Notes: a model not told the origin generated them from the letters alone. 64,000 bases of DNA from Pyrrhosoma nymphula (GCA_963573305.1 OY754329.1:46644417-46708416); one strand, 5' to 3'. Positions 13,500-27,200 are shown, counted from the stretch's first letter. Numbers and translations are program-made.

Positions 13500-16200
13500 T
13501 GCATTGGGCTGCATTGTAAAATTGCATTTCCGGTGGCCTTGAACACCTCGTTCTTATAAAGCCTACTACAATCCACAGAAGAGAAGGACGCCTGCTTAGT
13601 TAACTGCTTAATAGCACTCGGCGTGATATTTAGGGATCCAGGTTCCAGTACCGGTCAAGGTGAATGGTTTTTCTTCTTTGGAATTTCGTACTTATATGCA
13701 CTTGCGAATGGAGAAAGGAGTAAGAGGAAGGGGGCCCGTAATCCTCAAAATTTATTTAGCACTGCAGGTTAAGCCCGTCGCGAATCGGATGGAAGAACCC
13801 CTGACGTTTGGAACACGGATGGCTTGCGTATTAGCAAAATTATGCCGTCTTCATTAGAGAAAGAGAGATAGAGGCATTTCATTCTTCAAGGTCTGCCTCC
13901 TTTAATTCGAGATCTCAGTCACACACCTTTTCAGCACCTTGAATCAGCAGCCAGTGCCAGGGTCGAGTATCCCATGGAATTTAATGCTGCCATGGTTCTT
14001 TTACCGATGTAGGTGGAGAGTTGAGTCTTGTACGTCCACGTTATCCGGCGTTTCCGAGGCGTTGATGAATACATTCAGCCCACTGAATATATGCCGTGAA
14101 AGATACCTTCATAGAATTTCATTCTATCTCAATCTACTGTGCCTTTTTTACGGGCGGTGGCTGGTTGAGAAACGATAAGCGAGTGTCTGGAATAGGACAC
14201 ATTCACCTTCTTTTGAATTTACGGTAGAATGTAGAAGGTAAGTGGGGCTTGGGAATACCTAAGTGGCATACGACCGTTATATGGATGTGCGATGTGTCCA
14301 GTGCGGGGAAAGTTGAATCGAAGTACGAACAAAATAGGCTGCTCTTTCGATCCAAAACATTTTGAACTATGTCTGTGTTACTACACACTGGAATGACCTC
14401 TTGTGCTCGTAGTAGAAGGAGCATTTAAATCGTATTTTTAACATGTTGGTTGACCTGAAAAATATAAAAGACATGTAGGCTTATTAGTAGGAAAAATATG
14501 GTCACAAAAATTAGTAGACACTCATTAAACAGTTAGTTAAAAACCAAACAGAACTTATTTTTCTAAATGTGCTTTTGATAAAAGTACGGAATGGCTACTG
14601 AAAAAACTGGCTTAAGTGATAAAAGGGTTCAAACAAGAATAACTGCGATCTAGCTCTCAGTCGGCTTCCCTTTGTAGTCTTTCTAAATATTTACTCCTAT
14701 GCATCTCACCTAGCCTAATAATTGACCTAACAGTAGAGCATAACCTCTATCATTAACTAGGTATGTATGCATAGTTATTACTGTGTATATATATATATAT
14801 TCACTGTGAATCGGCCATCATACCATCTTCCCATCACCATTGTTTTGTCCAATTTTATGTTTTTCCTATCCTCTTTCTTTCACCATCTGTCTGAACGAAA
14901 TATTTATTATTTATATATATATATATTTATACATTTATTTATTGTTTTTTCTAGAGAAAATTTTACTTTTTCTCGTAGAATTCATCTTCGCAATTGCTGC
15001 TATTTTTTTAAGCATTTCCTTTTTAATGCTTTTACAGGACATTGGCTCATTTAGATTTCATTAGAATTAGAATTATTTCATTTATATTATTTCACATAAT
15101 TCTATTCCTTGAAAACATCATGACTTTCTTGTTATTGCTGCTTGTTTCAACATTTTTTTATGTTAAAAGCCACATCTATTACGCTTAAGACAGATTTATA
15201 AAATATAAAACTTATAATGCAGCAGAAAGCATTTTGACGGCATAAAAGGTTTTTCTGCGTCACATGAGCTAATTTATTGAAAGATATCGGGAAAGAAGCC
15301 TAAAATAGTCACAGTAGCAGAATTAGATCTGTAAATATGTTCCCCCCTAATGTCAACATTTTCGTGAACACGGCACTTATTTTATGCCATTTATTGCTCC
15401 AGTTTTTCAACGCCTAGCTTTATTGAAATGGTGCGAAATTAAGCCTTAACTCTATGCTTTTCATAACGCGGTTTCATTAATTTCTGTTGTCTTTTTCGTC
15501 CATGTAAAGGACCCTGAAATGTATTGAATGACATGGCTCACGGTTTAGATTTTGGAAGGGCGTTGGATCTTCACGTTCTTACAGCGAATATTTTCGTGAG
15601 AATGCGGGGCTCAGTAAATCGGAGGGACGTGCGGATGGAAATATTGCAGGTTTCATACTGATACTATCGTTTTTTTGACAGTGACCGTTTTGTTATTCAA
15701 TTTTGAACTTCAATTAAGAGCGAGTATAATTCGTGAGCCAAAGACATCACATATTTAAATAATATGAAGATCATTAAGCAGGCTGATATCTCGATTGTGC
15801 CCACTTTCCATTCTGGAATCCTATGAGTGCGGCCTTTTTTTACTCCTTTCCTTAATTTCCAATGTATTACGGGGACATTTCCTAAACAGAAAATGTCTGA
15901 AGAGAAGATAGATTATCCCCGATACTCTTCTAGTCCACGTTTTTGTCTGAAGGCAACAATATTCAAATCTTGTCGAGGAAAACACCTCATATCTTGATTA
16001 TTTAAACTAAGTTTACTCGAGATCCATGATTGACTGTGTTTTGTCTCCGAGTTCCTAATAATTTCAAACGCCTCTTACCTACAGCGATCTTATAAGGCCC
16101 CGTATCGTATAAGGTTTGTCTCCATTTTGCTTCACCGCCATTACTGAATTTCTTAATTCCCTTTAAGCCAGATTTTATCACGCACGCACGATTAATTGAA
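13500..16200. other. No recognisable gene; simple repeats
   Basis: AT-rich with (TA)n tracts at 14785-14801 and 14912-14927. No open frame with recognisable content. Confidence 0.5.
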
Positions 16201-16202
16201 AG

Positions 16203-16243
16203 AACACATCTCCTTAGAATCCAACACATCTCCTTAGAAATCC
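16203..16243. repeat. 20-bp tandem duplication
   Basis: AACACATCTCCTTAGAATCC is followed at once by a second copy with one extra A, a recent local duplication. Confidence 0.85.
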
Positions 16244-16251
16244 CATAGCAG

Positions 16252-16343
16252 GTCAAAATCGTCTTTCGGGTGGAGGTTCTCTCTTGGGAAGTGAGTTCGG
16301 AAGGAGGGTCGTTGTTCCGCTCGGGGAGTTTATTGCTCCCCCG
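16252..16343. repeat. Diverged direct repeat flanking CR1, left copy
   Basis: Starts GCAGGTCAAAATCGTCTTTCG and includes GTTCCGCTCGGGGAGTTTAT near its end. It matches 17184-17278 at roughly two thirds of positions by eye, in the same order. Confidence 0.55.
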
Positions 16344-16419
16344 CACTTCTATCTTTTCTTCTTACTCACACATCACAAGAACTCTATCAAACTCTATCAT
16401 CGGATTTAAACAACGTTCA

Positions 16420-17140
16420 TGTGTGGAGCCAAGAGTGGGGACTCGAACTTAATCTGAGCAAATGCACGGCGGTACAATTCTTGCGGAGGTCGTCCAACTA
16501 TTCCCATGTATATGCTGTGAATGGTGTTAACATAAAGGCGACATATAAGAAATATTTGTGGCAGAGCTCTGAAGAAGCTAGGATTCGTCAAGCGTATTGT
16601 GGGAAGATTTTCGGATGAAAAAGTAAAAGAGAGGTGCTATTTCGCACTCGTCCGGCCACACCTTGAATATGCAGCGAGCATATGGGATCCGATGCAGAAA
16701 GACTTAGTCCGGGAACTTAATAAAATACAAAGGATAGCTGCGCGATTCGTCAAAAACAGCTACGGGCGTACAGACAGCGTTACACAGATGTTAAAAGAAT
16801 TAGGCTGGGAGCCGTTAGAGACTCGGAGGCTGCGCGCTAGGCTTAGATTACTTGAACAATTGAGAATAGATATCTTTCAGAGCGACATGGAGAACATCAT
16901 ATTAGAACCCCACTATATTTCCAGGTCCGACAGAAACGATAAATTAAGAGAGATATTTTGCCGAACGGATAGGTATGGGAATTCGTTTTTCCTCCGAACA
17001 ATAAGGGACTATAATAAATGCTAGGCGTAATTTCATTAGAGCGTTTCCATTTTATATGTAAACGGCTGGTGTCCTAACACTCCCCGCCACACGCCTATTG
17101 AGGCGGCTTGCGGGGTAATATGGAGATGTAGATGTAGATG
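16420..17140 (+). mobile_element. 5'-truncated CR1/L2-type LINE 3' end
   Basis: Reverse-transcriptase C-terminal region in two frames. 16421-16560 encodes GLELNLSKCTAVQFLRRSS and a following Tyr-Leu strand; 16570-17024 encodes FSDEKVKERCYFALVRPHLE, then YAASIWDP, KIQRIAARFV, SVTQMLKELGWEPLETRR and RARLRLLEQL. These are standard for the CR1/L2 group of non-LTR retrotransposons. A small deletion or frameshift near 16560 separates the blocks. After the stop, the 3' UTR holds a GC-rich hairpin-like segment (17080-17115) and ends in a (GATGTA)n tail at 17121-17140. Only the final part of ORF2 remains, so it cannot move itself. Confidence 0.88.
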
Positions 17141-17183
17141 AAGAAAAGAAACCTTACCCCTCCACTCGGAAATAATCCTTTTC

Positions 17184-17278
17184 GCAGGTCAAAAATTTCT
17201 TTCGTGTGTGGTTCAACTCCCCCAGCTACTGGTAGGGAGGGCTTTCGTTCCGCTTGGAAAGGTTGTTGCTCCCCGTCT
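17184..17278. repeat. Diverged direct repeat flanking CR1, right copy
   Basis: Starts GCAGGTCAAAAATTTCTTTCG and includes GTTCCGCTTGGAAAGGTTGT near its end, paralleling the left copy at 16252-16343. The LINE fragment sits between the two. Confidence 0.55.
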
Positions 17279-18076
17279 CAGGGGGGCGTGGTTCGGCCAC
17301 GATGCCACATCGTCGAAAACTTGGGACTTCAAAATGTTTTCGATTTTAAGATTTAAAAAAATAGAACTGTACTACCTACGCAATAAAAGAAGATGTCATT
17401 TATATGGACGAAGTTTCTTGCAAAAGAAGGAACTAGACATTTTTGTAATTATAAAAGAAAGAAAAGATATACGTAATTCAGCTCCGCCTAACTATGGTAG
17501 TTCATTGGTAATGATGGAATTTCTGTGAATTCCTAACCATGGATGAAAATGTGATTTATCGAAAAAAAGATAGATGTGTACAAACCTTGTTTTTAAATGT
17601 CTTCCAAGAGGATCATCCAACCAGCCAATCAGGTTATGGGCCCCCATCTTTGAAAGAAAGCAGTACCAAAATGAAAAAAAGACATTTAGATTCGAGTTGA
17701 GTGGTTGGTGAGTTTCTTTACATATCTTCTCCCGAAGTTCACAAAGTTCTTCGGCAGGAATCGGGTTCGGATTCAAACCAGTCGTCCCGATCCCCGCGGT
17801 GAACATGGAACCAATACTGCAGAAACTGTCAGACCTCGGAAAAGGACGGACGAATACACTTTATAAATAATTCACTCTCACACACATCGTCTCCCTCTGA
17901 GCGAAACTCGTCGCGTCACTGCTGAGACGTCAGCGCACTGTCTCTCGACGCTTCACCGCGGCAGAGTTCACCACTTTGAGGGATGCATTCCAAAAGGCCA
18001 TCGGGACTCAAATCATTGGCCAATTGGATCAATGCAATCGCTTTAGTGGACATTCCTCGGCGTTTCTCCGCCTTAT
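17279..18076. other. Probable 3' UTR and downstream flank of the membrane-protein gene
   Basis: No coding domain was recognised. The part next to 18077 is presumably transcribed as 3' UTR on the minus strand. No clear AATAAA was seen on the minus strand, only TATAAA-type variants. Confidence 0.35.
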
Positions 18077-18288
18077 TTATGTGTCGACAACGTGCGATCC
18101 ACCTCCGCCGAAGAAGGACGTCCTCGCGGATGAGGAGGACTGCGAGGTTTCGAGGATTGGAGGTTTTGGAGACAGCAGGGGGGCGGTGTCGTTGGCTACG
18201 ACCACGGCAGCTGCAGCCGTCACCGAGGTCGACGATAAGAAGAGCATCGCAGATTTGCCCATCGACTCGCTCATAGACCAATGGCCAC
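18077..18288 (-). CDS. Exon G: terminal coding exon with stop
   Basis: The acceptor is CTATTCTGCTTATTTCAG. In phase 1 the exon reads GHWSMSESMGKSAML, then a Ser/Thr/Ala-rich segment, TAPLLSPKPPILE, a Ser run, and ends GGGGSHVVDT before TAA at 18077-18079. The other two phases close early or disagree with the preceding donor. No canonical AATAAA was seen just downstream; an AATAAG variant sits by the stop. The 3' UTR presumably runs below 18077. Confidence 0.8.
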
Positions 18289-21200
18289 CTGAAATAAGCA
18301 GAATAGATACGTTAATGGGGAATCAGGCATTATATTTAACTCTCATATTAAAGGTGGTATATAAGAAAGTAAGTTTTCTAACGAACTCAAATACGTATAC
18401 AAGTACGTATGCTCAAATATATATGCTTTTGAAAAAAGCAAAATATTTTTATAAAGGTCACGTGATCCGAAACGGCATCCCCATTTTATGAGGTCACCGT
18501 ACGGTAGCCTTGATTGAGTTATATGGACAGGAAATAACGTCATAAAACTGTATCCTGACTACAAAAATATCCATCATATTCCTCTCCCCTGTTCTTTCCT
18601 TGCTTGCTTTTTTGTATAACGGTGGTTTGGATGCATTAGCGGATATAAAGCAAGACTTTATGTATAAAGATACCTTTTGTTGAAACTTAATGGCAAGCAA
18701 CTCTTGAGACATACATTAGTTAGTCCGTAAGTACTAAGGTAAATTGAGTGGTACCAAAATGGCAGACCGACCACGCCCACGTTACAGCTTCCAGCATTGG
18801 CCACCATAGCAAGAGTCCTCCCATTTATCCCTTCTCTCCTCTACGCCAATTTCATCATGAAGGATCTAATCATACTAATATTCTGTCTCCCATTAGGAAA
18901 TTGAATCGATTGCTAGAGGAAAATTTAGTTAACCTGCTGGACTGTACATGTAAATTTACGTTCTAAAACAAGAAACGTTAGATTTTCGTGACGTACTCCG
19001 CCGGGTTTCCAATGACGTAGTTTTTTGAAGCTACCAATCGCGAGAAATTTTTAACGGAAATATTTTCATCAAACACATTTTTGTCGACAAGATTCCCACT
19101 TTCCCTTACCTTCCAAAATGAATGGTCCTCCTTGATGCCCTTGTTCGGCCTCATCTTCGTGACCCTCCTCGGTTCCTCTTCCCGCCTCCATCGCAACCTC
19201 CCGGGGGCATTCCTCGAGAGGGAACTGCACCCTCTTCGGCGGCCTCCGCTTCTTCTTCTGCCTCCACCTTTCCTCTCCCGATCTCACCCCTCCGACCTCA
19301 CCTCCGCTCCCTTCCAACTCCCTGCCTCCGGGGACTCCTACGAATGTTATTTTGCCCTCTGAAGGGCCCGCCCCGTCACCGCTGTCCTCCAAAGCGCCCC
19401 GTGCATCGGTGTCGGCGGCAATGGCGGCCTCTGCGGCCGCGGCTGCAGGCGACATCAGCTGATCCTTACCCTCGTGGCCCGTGAGCAGGATGGACAGCTG
19501 GCCACCCGGGGGACTGACGGCAGCCGTGGAGGAGGCTGGCACCGTGGTCTTCTTGGAACTCATGACGCTCGTGGCCCCATGGGGCGCCTCGTAACTGATC
19601 ACGGGGAGCTGCGGCCGTGTGGAACAAGAGAAGAAAGCAGGTCAGGCCACGGCGAACGCGTACTAAGAGCATGAGGCATCGGATCGTAGAGGGAAAAACA
19701 ACAGTAGCGAGTGATGAAGTGAAAGCAAATGGAATGGAGTGAAGGGAAAGGGGACACAGGTAATTCATGGGAATTATTTGTTTGGGCAGAAGAGGGAAAA
19801 TTTAATTAACATGGCGTCTAGCTTCAGTGGTGTTGAGTAATGAATACTGATTTCATTATATGAAATACACAAGGTTTGTCAGCAAGCTACTACCTAATGT
19901 GGTATCTATCTAACAATATTACCAACTGGATCAAACAGTCGGCAAATTTCCTCAAATCCCAATTTCAGTTTTAACAACTGCATGTCATGGAAGACAAAAA
20001 AAACACCTGTATGCCAATTGTTTGTTGCGTCGGCAGAACAGACTGAGAGATATTTTATGTCAAAGTTCGCCCAGAAATTTAAATTCCTCCAGGAAATGAA
20101 AACGATCGCTGATTGGTCGACTTGATTGTGACTCACGGCTCTGTTGCGGGAGTGAGCGGAGCGACTAAATGCCAGGGTCGTATGAATCATCTTTGTTAGT
20201 TGTTCAGTTAACCTGCGGACAAGTGAGAAATAGCAGAAAAAGGGGTAGTATATTTGTAAAAGCATCCACGGGATATCTTCCCATTGTTGATACCATGATG
20301 CTGGCGAAATGTTCCTTGAAAAACGAAGCTCTGAGATGCGGACGAGAAAAATGGAAACGTATAGGCGTAGCAAAACTTGGTGGCCCTCGCCCGTACAGAA
20401 AATTACGTTAGGGAGAGGAGATCATACTTACAAGAGAGGAGAGATAAATATCCTTAGGTTCACTCTAGCAGTCCCTAACTGAGAACTTCGATAACTTTTC
20501 CCGCTCATAAACCCTTAATTTGTTCTCAGTGACCTCAAGCGCTCCGCTGGCGAGTGCCACCAAGTTTCGCTATACCTATAAGCTACATTTAATTCCTTCG
20601 AGACACCAATATCGGAAATAGAACCGTGAACCTAATTTAATCTGTTAAGTAATTCCGTTTTTATTATAAATAAGTTTTTCATTGCCAATTATTTTTCCCA
20701 CACTGACCTGCCCGGTCATCCTACGGCAACGCTGCCATTGGATATGTGCAGGTCAAAAGAGACGCTGGAAATTCCACAGTACGGGCTCGAGTGACATCGG
20801 AGCACAGAGTTAGGCAAAATACTACAATCCGTGTGAAGGCTTCCGCGGCTTAATAAATTTTAAGATGCATGTCTTTCGGGTTTCTTTCCGCGTAGGTCCA
20901 TTGTGCTGAGACGACAGTTTCGCGGGCGTTGCAGTCGGCTATTCAAGTCAGTGAATTGGAGTGGAAACAGTCAGTAATCAATCAGTGGAAGTCAGAAACC
21001 CGAAAGACATACATTTTCAAAAGTACTGCAATGTTGGTAGAGGTAATTGAGGACGAAAATACCGCTAAGCATTGTCGTCCTCAATTACCTCTACTCTTGC
21101 AGAGCTGCTTGCAGAGCAGAGCTGCTTGAAAGGACTACATTGGTTGGTGAGCCATACTTAAATCTTCCACGGAAAACGTGTCAGTTCTGGTTTATACATA

Positions 21201-24200
21201 CAATACCTATAACATAGCTGCGAACGCCAAAGGCTGTGAACATCAATAGAGTCGTGACGTCACAACATGACGACGGTACGCTTACGGCGCATCATTTCGG
21301 TGTGAAACTTCTAGCTTCGTTTGTGAGCATAAAAAATAAAAATAGAATAAGTAGAGTAGATTAAATTAAAGTTGATTTTAAAAAATTGGAGATCTTTTTT
21401 ATCACCTTTGAATATGTTTGGCTTAGTTAAGCTAAGATTAAAGAACTTTTTTGATGAAAGTATTAACTAAAATTCAATTATACTTACTCGTGCTGAGTTT
21501 TGAATGTAATCACAAGACGATGACGGTGGAATTTAATTTTTATACGGAGTCGGGCACTTTCGTGCCCCAAAACTCCAGTGTCAACGTGGGTTAAGAAAGA
21601 CATCAATGATGAAAGACCACACGCTTTCCCAGTTGATGATATGGAAGAAGTCTTCTAGTGACCGGGTTAGGCCTTCCATAGCCGACGTTTCGATGAGTTA
21701 AATGCTCATATTCCCCAGGCCGAAAGTATATGAAAATTCAAATCATACGGTAACATTAGCCCTACGTGTCTGCCGAAGTCTTGTCCTGGTAATTAGTGTG
21801 TTTGAGGTTCCTACGTGCATTCACATTGGCTGTTTGATATACTCGATTAGGCCCCCGTAATACTCATTTCAAACAAATCTCTGATCGATTCACTGGGGCT
21901 ACCTGACATAATGGGAAATCAATAATCCTGCCGGTTACTATTGACGTATATGTACTTTAAAAACATCTTAATACGGTTTTTGAGCCTCGATGACAAGTGA
22001 TATTGTATAGTAATAATATAAATAATAAAGCGTCGTGGTCCTTAAGGAGGAACTTGCGCCTTGAAGTACTGTATTCATAAAAAGAAGAAAATATCACCTG
22101 ATGGGGAATTTAGGATTAATAGAACATTTTATAATTTTTCGAAGAAGTCCAAATACTCGATTGGGTTATGTTGCTCAGAAAATATACTTTAGTAAGAATG
22201 TTAAGAATCTCATGTAAGGCAGTGGTTGTGTTGCATCTAGCCGTCGCAGTTATTTCAATGAAATATGATTTTTAGATTAAATTTATGGTTGTAAAGGAGA
22301 ATTATTAATTTCATAACGTAAAACCCCGAAAAGTCTATACAAATCATAAAATATTGCAGTTTTATTCTTATTTTTATGCGTAATAACATCAATAGTTAAC
22401 ACATGGAAACACTGATACATGGCTGTAAACAAATGAGTGAAACTCTGCCCATGCCTGTTGTTGTCTGGTCTCCTGCGATCTGTGACTGCGTATTCGAAGT
22501 GTTAGAATTCGGTTGATTTTTTCACTAATTCATTAATTTCTTTATTATATTTTCTTTTACTTTCATCGCCATTCCTTTTTCCTCAGTTTGCAAATTTCTC
22601 TATTACGTATTATTTTCCTTTCTTCATAATTCATTTTAGCTTATTCTTAAGTCCTCAACCCAAAGGTTGGTTGGCGGCAATTCTCCATTTGCTGCGGTCC
22701 TGTGCCATTATTTTTAACTGCAAGTAAGTGAAGCAGTCTAACTCCTTCAATATTTTGTCCCATAAACTCCAACCTAGGCCTGCCCAGACAATTGGTTTTT
22801 ACAGTGCTTTCTAAGATGATGGCCAGCAAGGTTTTGTGCCTTAGTTGGTGCACGATCCAGATATTTCTTCTCTTTTTCAGTATTTTCAGCAGACAAGGAG
22901 ACTCCCCCACACGTCTGAGAACCTCCTCGTTACTGACTTTGTCCACCCAGGGAATCTTTAACATCCTCCTGAAACACAACATCTGGAATGCTTCCACCCT
23001 CCTCTCTTCTGCCTTGCCTAACGTCCAGGTCTCACTACCAAATAAAAATATGCTCCACACAGAAGTTTGAAGAAGGCGTTTTCCTAGGTCTAGGCCTATA
23101 TTTCTAGATGTTAGGAGTTTCCCTTTTTGATAAAACGCATTCTTTTCCTGGTGAACTCTACTTACTAAGTCCCTTTTGCTCCTTCCATTGGCTGTTATTT
23201 TGCTTCCCAGGTAGGTAAACTCCTCTACATTCTCTATTTGCCTGTCCCTTAAATTCACTTTAGCTTGTCCCCCATGCTTGCTAACCTTAAGTACTTTGGT
23301 CTTCTCTACATTTATTTTCATATTATATCCTGTTGTTAGGATGTCCTCCATTACCTCAAGTACCTCACTCAGATCCTTTTCGCTGTTAGCCAGTAATGCA
23401 ATATCATCCGCAAATCTCAGCATATCCAGTTTTTCTCCATGGATCTTGACACCATCTAGCTCCCCTACCTATTCTCTCATCTCATCTTGAGCTCTCTGTA
23501 TGTAGTAGTTGAAGAGAATCGATGATAGGGAGCATCCTTGTCCTACCCCTTGCCTTATAGTTGCTTCCTACACATGGTCTCCACAGCGCACCACTGACTT
23601 TTCCTTTTCATATATGTTCCAGATTATTCTCCTGTCCTTGTGTTTATTTCCTGAATCTTTCAGCATTTGGAACATTGGTGCCCAGAGAACCTTGTCAAAC
23701 GCCTTTTCTAGGTCTATGAAGGCCACAAATGTGTCTTTGTTCTTTCTTAGTCGTTTTTCCATTATGGTTCTGAGCGAGAGAATAGCTTCCCGTGTCCCTC
23801 TTGCTTTTCTAATTCCAAATTGATCATTGGATAGAAGTGCATCAATTTTAGGTTCAACTCTCTTCAGTATGATGGATGTAAGTATTTTAGAAGCAAGCGT
23901 GACTAGGCTTAGGGTGCGGTGTTGTTCACATTTTTTCGCCGAGTTTTTTTTCGGCAGGGGTTGTCTGAGGTCTGTTCACCCGCTGCTTTGATCAGTTCTG
24001 CCGGTAGGATTTCGATAACTGGGGCTTTTTTCTCTTTTAGTTTTGTAACTGATAAGTTGAATTCGGATCTCATAATTGGGTCACCTCTGATGTCATCTTC
24101 AACTTCGTCGTCATGTTCAAGAACAGAATCTTTGGTTAGAATTTCATCTCCATATAATTTCTCGAGGTATTCTTTCCAGCGTTCTGCTACTTTGTCTGCT

Positions 24201-27200
24201 TCGTACAAGAGCTTTCAATTTTTTGCTTCTATTGCATATTTCTTCATTTTCTTCTGACTAAAACATGCTTTAATGCATGAATATGCGAATTCCATTATCC
24301 CATTCTCCATCATCTGTTCGACTCCTTCACAACTCTCCTCAAGAATAGTTTCCTTTGCTCGCTTACATTTTCTATTGATCTCATTCCTCACAGCTCTATA
24401 GAGGCGATTCCATCATCTGTTTCATCATTCTTGAGGTATCTTCTTTTTTCTATTAGGCTCAATATCTCATCTGTAACCCATTCCTTCCTGGCTTTTGGTC
24501 TTCTCCTTACCAATACTTTTTCTTTTGCATTAATCAGTGTGTTTTTAATACCATCCCAGTTTACATTAGTGTAATTTTCTTGCTGTAATTCATTCATACA
24601 TTGATCGGACTCTTCTTTGAACTTATTTCTACAAACTTCATCTTAGAGCTTTGGCAGGATCCATTTGATCATTTTCTTATTTTTGAGTATTTTCAGTTTC
24701 AAGACGGAACCACTAATGACTGTTGTGATCGCTGTCAAATTCAGGACTAGAATAGCTTCTGCAGTTCTTAACTTGACTTTTATGTCTTTCCCTGACTAGC
24801 ACAAAATCAATTTGGAAACGCTTCCGGTCGCTAGGTGCTTTCCAAGTATATCTTCACCGAGGATACTGTTGAAACAAAGTATTAGCAATGATTAGTTTGT
24901 TCCTGGCAAAAACTCCACGAGTCGATCACCTCTTTGATTCCTTACTCCCAAACCGTATGATCCTACAGGTTTTTAGCATCTGTGTATCGCTTTCTATTTC
25001 ACTTTTTCTTTTTGCTGTTCTTCATTTTTCCTTTCATTTACGCATCACGTCCACTCATTAATCACCTTCATCGTTATTTACCATTTTTGGTACATCATCT
25101 CAAAAGAGATTTCCGTGTGTTCGTTTCCTGCAATGGATTAAGTGTGTGCCTAATGGATGTGCTAATCCCTGTGCATCCTTTCTGACCATTTATTATTGAC
25201 CACTGTCACATCAAAGTCCTTTCTGGCGTTGTGGTGTATATGGTATATACTAGGTTGGGTACTTTAATATGCTAAAGTATGCCATCACATAATAATAACA
25301 TAGTATTTAAAACGTAAATGTTTGATTTGAGAGGGCTGGGAAGTTTAAGTGGAAAGAGCGTTTTAGTGTAGTGGGGAAGGGAGTACCAGCTCATCACGTA
25401 GTTACAAGGGTGTATGGATTATGTGCCAGTACAGTTTGCAAGACATTTTGTTGCACTGCTTCTCTACTCATTCCGCCCCACTTCCAAACTCCCTTGGTTT
25501 TGTTTCAATTTAAAGACAGTTTCAGTAGAGAAGCAAGTTAGTGTGATTTAAGGGTGTTTCAGTTAGTTTAAAGGGAAATATTTTTCCCTGAGATTGGAGT
25601 ATTAATCTAGCAACAACATTGCGATTCTAACGTTGTAATAACCTGGTATAAATAATGTTGTTACAACATCACGATATTAACCTTCCAATAACATTGAAGA
25701 ACTAACCTTACAATAGCATTACAGTATAAACCTTCCAACAACGTTGGGATTTTAACCTTACCACAGCATGGTGACGTTAGTTTCCGTTTTTCACTAAAGG
25801 CATGGGTAAATCCAAAGTTTGGATGATTCGTGGCTCTCTTCCAGGAAATGTATACTACCTTGTTTTTTCCACTGTCTAAGACCCGGTTTTCTTTTAATTC
25901 TCCGTATTCGATCAAATATTCATTATCTGGTTTCATGATCCTACAGCCTGTTCTTATTATCGTAATCTAGATGAAATTTTATGTACATGCTTATGTGTAT
26001 GAGCACCTTGAATAACATTACCGCTAATGTGATCGAGAAAAGCTTTGCCGTGGAGCCATGGATTGATCGTGCAAATAGTTTTTTAATTGAAATTATCCAT
26101 CAAGGAAGAAAAGTTTAAAAATTCTAAATATATAGGTTTGAACATTTTGAAATTACGTAGTTTAATGCTTTCAGTAAAGTTACGTACGCAGTAGTAAGCA
26201 CAGGCATAAATTTAACCAAAGCCGTTGGCAACTATAATTTCTAAGTACCGCCCTAAATGTATGCTCTCGTTGATATTTATATTGAAAAATATGTACTTGA
26301 ATTCACTGCTGCTAAGCAGCAAGCTTTGAAAATGCGAAATTCAATTTATAAAAACACCATGAGGATTAAAATACATTCAGTGAACTTGAGTACTACGCCG
26401 TATTTCACATTTTACCTCCAAGCAGTTTCCAACGTTGCCGCATTGATCGCAGGATTTCGGCTCCTTGCTCGGAGAAAAACCGGAAGTACGTTTTTAAAAC
26501 TTTAATGCTGACACTGAATTGCCGATGACCTAATCTGAAAAAAATCTATTGTGTGCCTTGATATCTTTTGCACGTATTACTAGTTTTTAACGATATTATT
26601 CAGGCCAAACTTGAGACAAAAAATGTTATAAGAAGTGAGGTCATCGTTCTGCCATTAAGACAATGCATTTCAACGTAAAATTCCATCATTTTCAAATCTA
26701 TATATCTTCATTAAATAGCCGGTGACATACTAATATTTTTACACCAATCGATGAGAGAAATCATGGGCAATAATATATGCTAAAATAAGGGCAGGTTTTC
26801 GGGCATTCCTAAAATGATGGTTTAGTGTGTTTTGCCAAAGATACGGCTCACAAATATTTCTTCTCTGAATAATAGCACCCATGCAGTTTCATAATATCTC
26901 CACTATTTTTCGTTGTTATTGTCAAGGAAGAGTTCTGTTGGGTCATCGTCAAAAGAAGATGTCTGATGCCATGCACTTGAAAATGGCTGGCACGTATTAT
27001 TTAGGGTTTTTGTAAAGAGGGTAATGGGGGAAAGCCTATATATCACTCACCCTTGCGGTGAAATCCTCGTATCGTGCCGTCCCTCGTCCCGCCTTGTACT
27101 CTTGGTACTGTGATACTACACACAGAAGGCAGTATATCTGAAAGAAAATATAAAGGTGCATCATAATACGAGAAAAACATTAAACGGAGAAAGGTGGTGG

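Larger units (their letters stand above)
19609..22639. other. Intron sequence upstream of exon F
   Basis: First part of the 7442-bp intron. Contains the hairpin at 21037-21094 and no coding domain. Confidence 0.55.

Noticed and set aside
17976..18491. 171-codon plus-strand open frame
   Set aside because: It is antisense to the terminal exon of the membrane-protein gene; the minus strand has the splice sites, phase and stop, while the plus frame has no splice context.
19081..19484. Plus-strand Pro/Ser/Leu-rich frames
   Set aside because: They are shadows of the GC-rich exon F on the minus strand.
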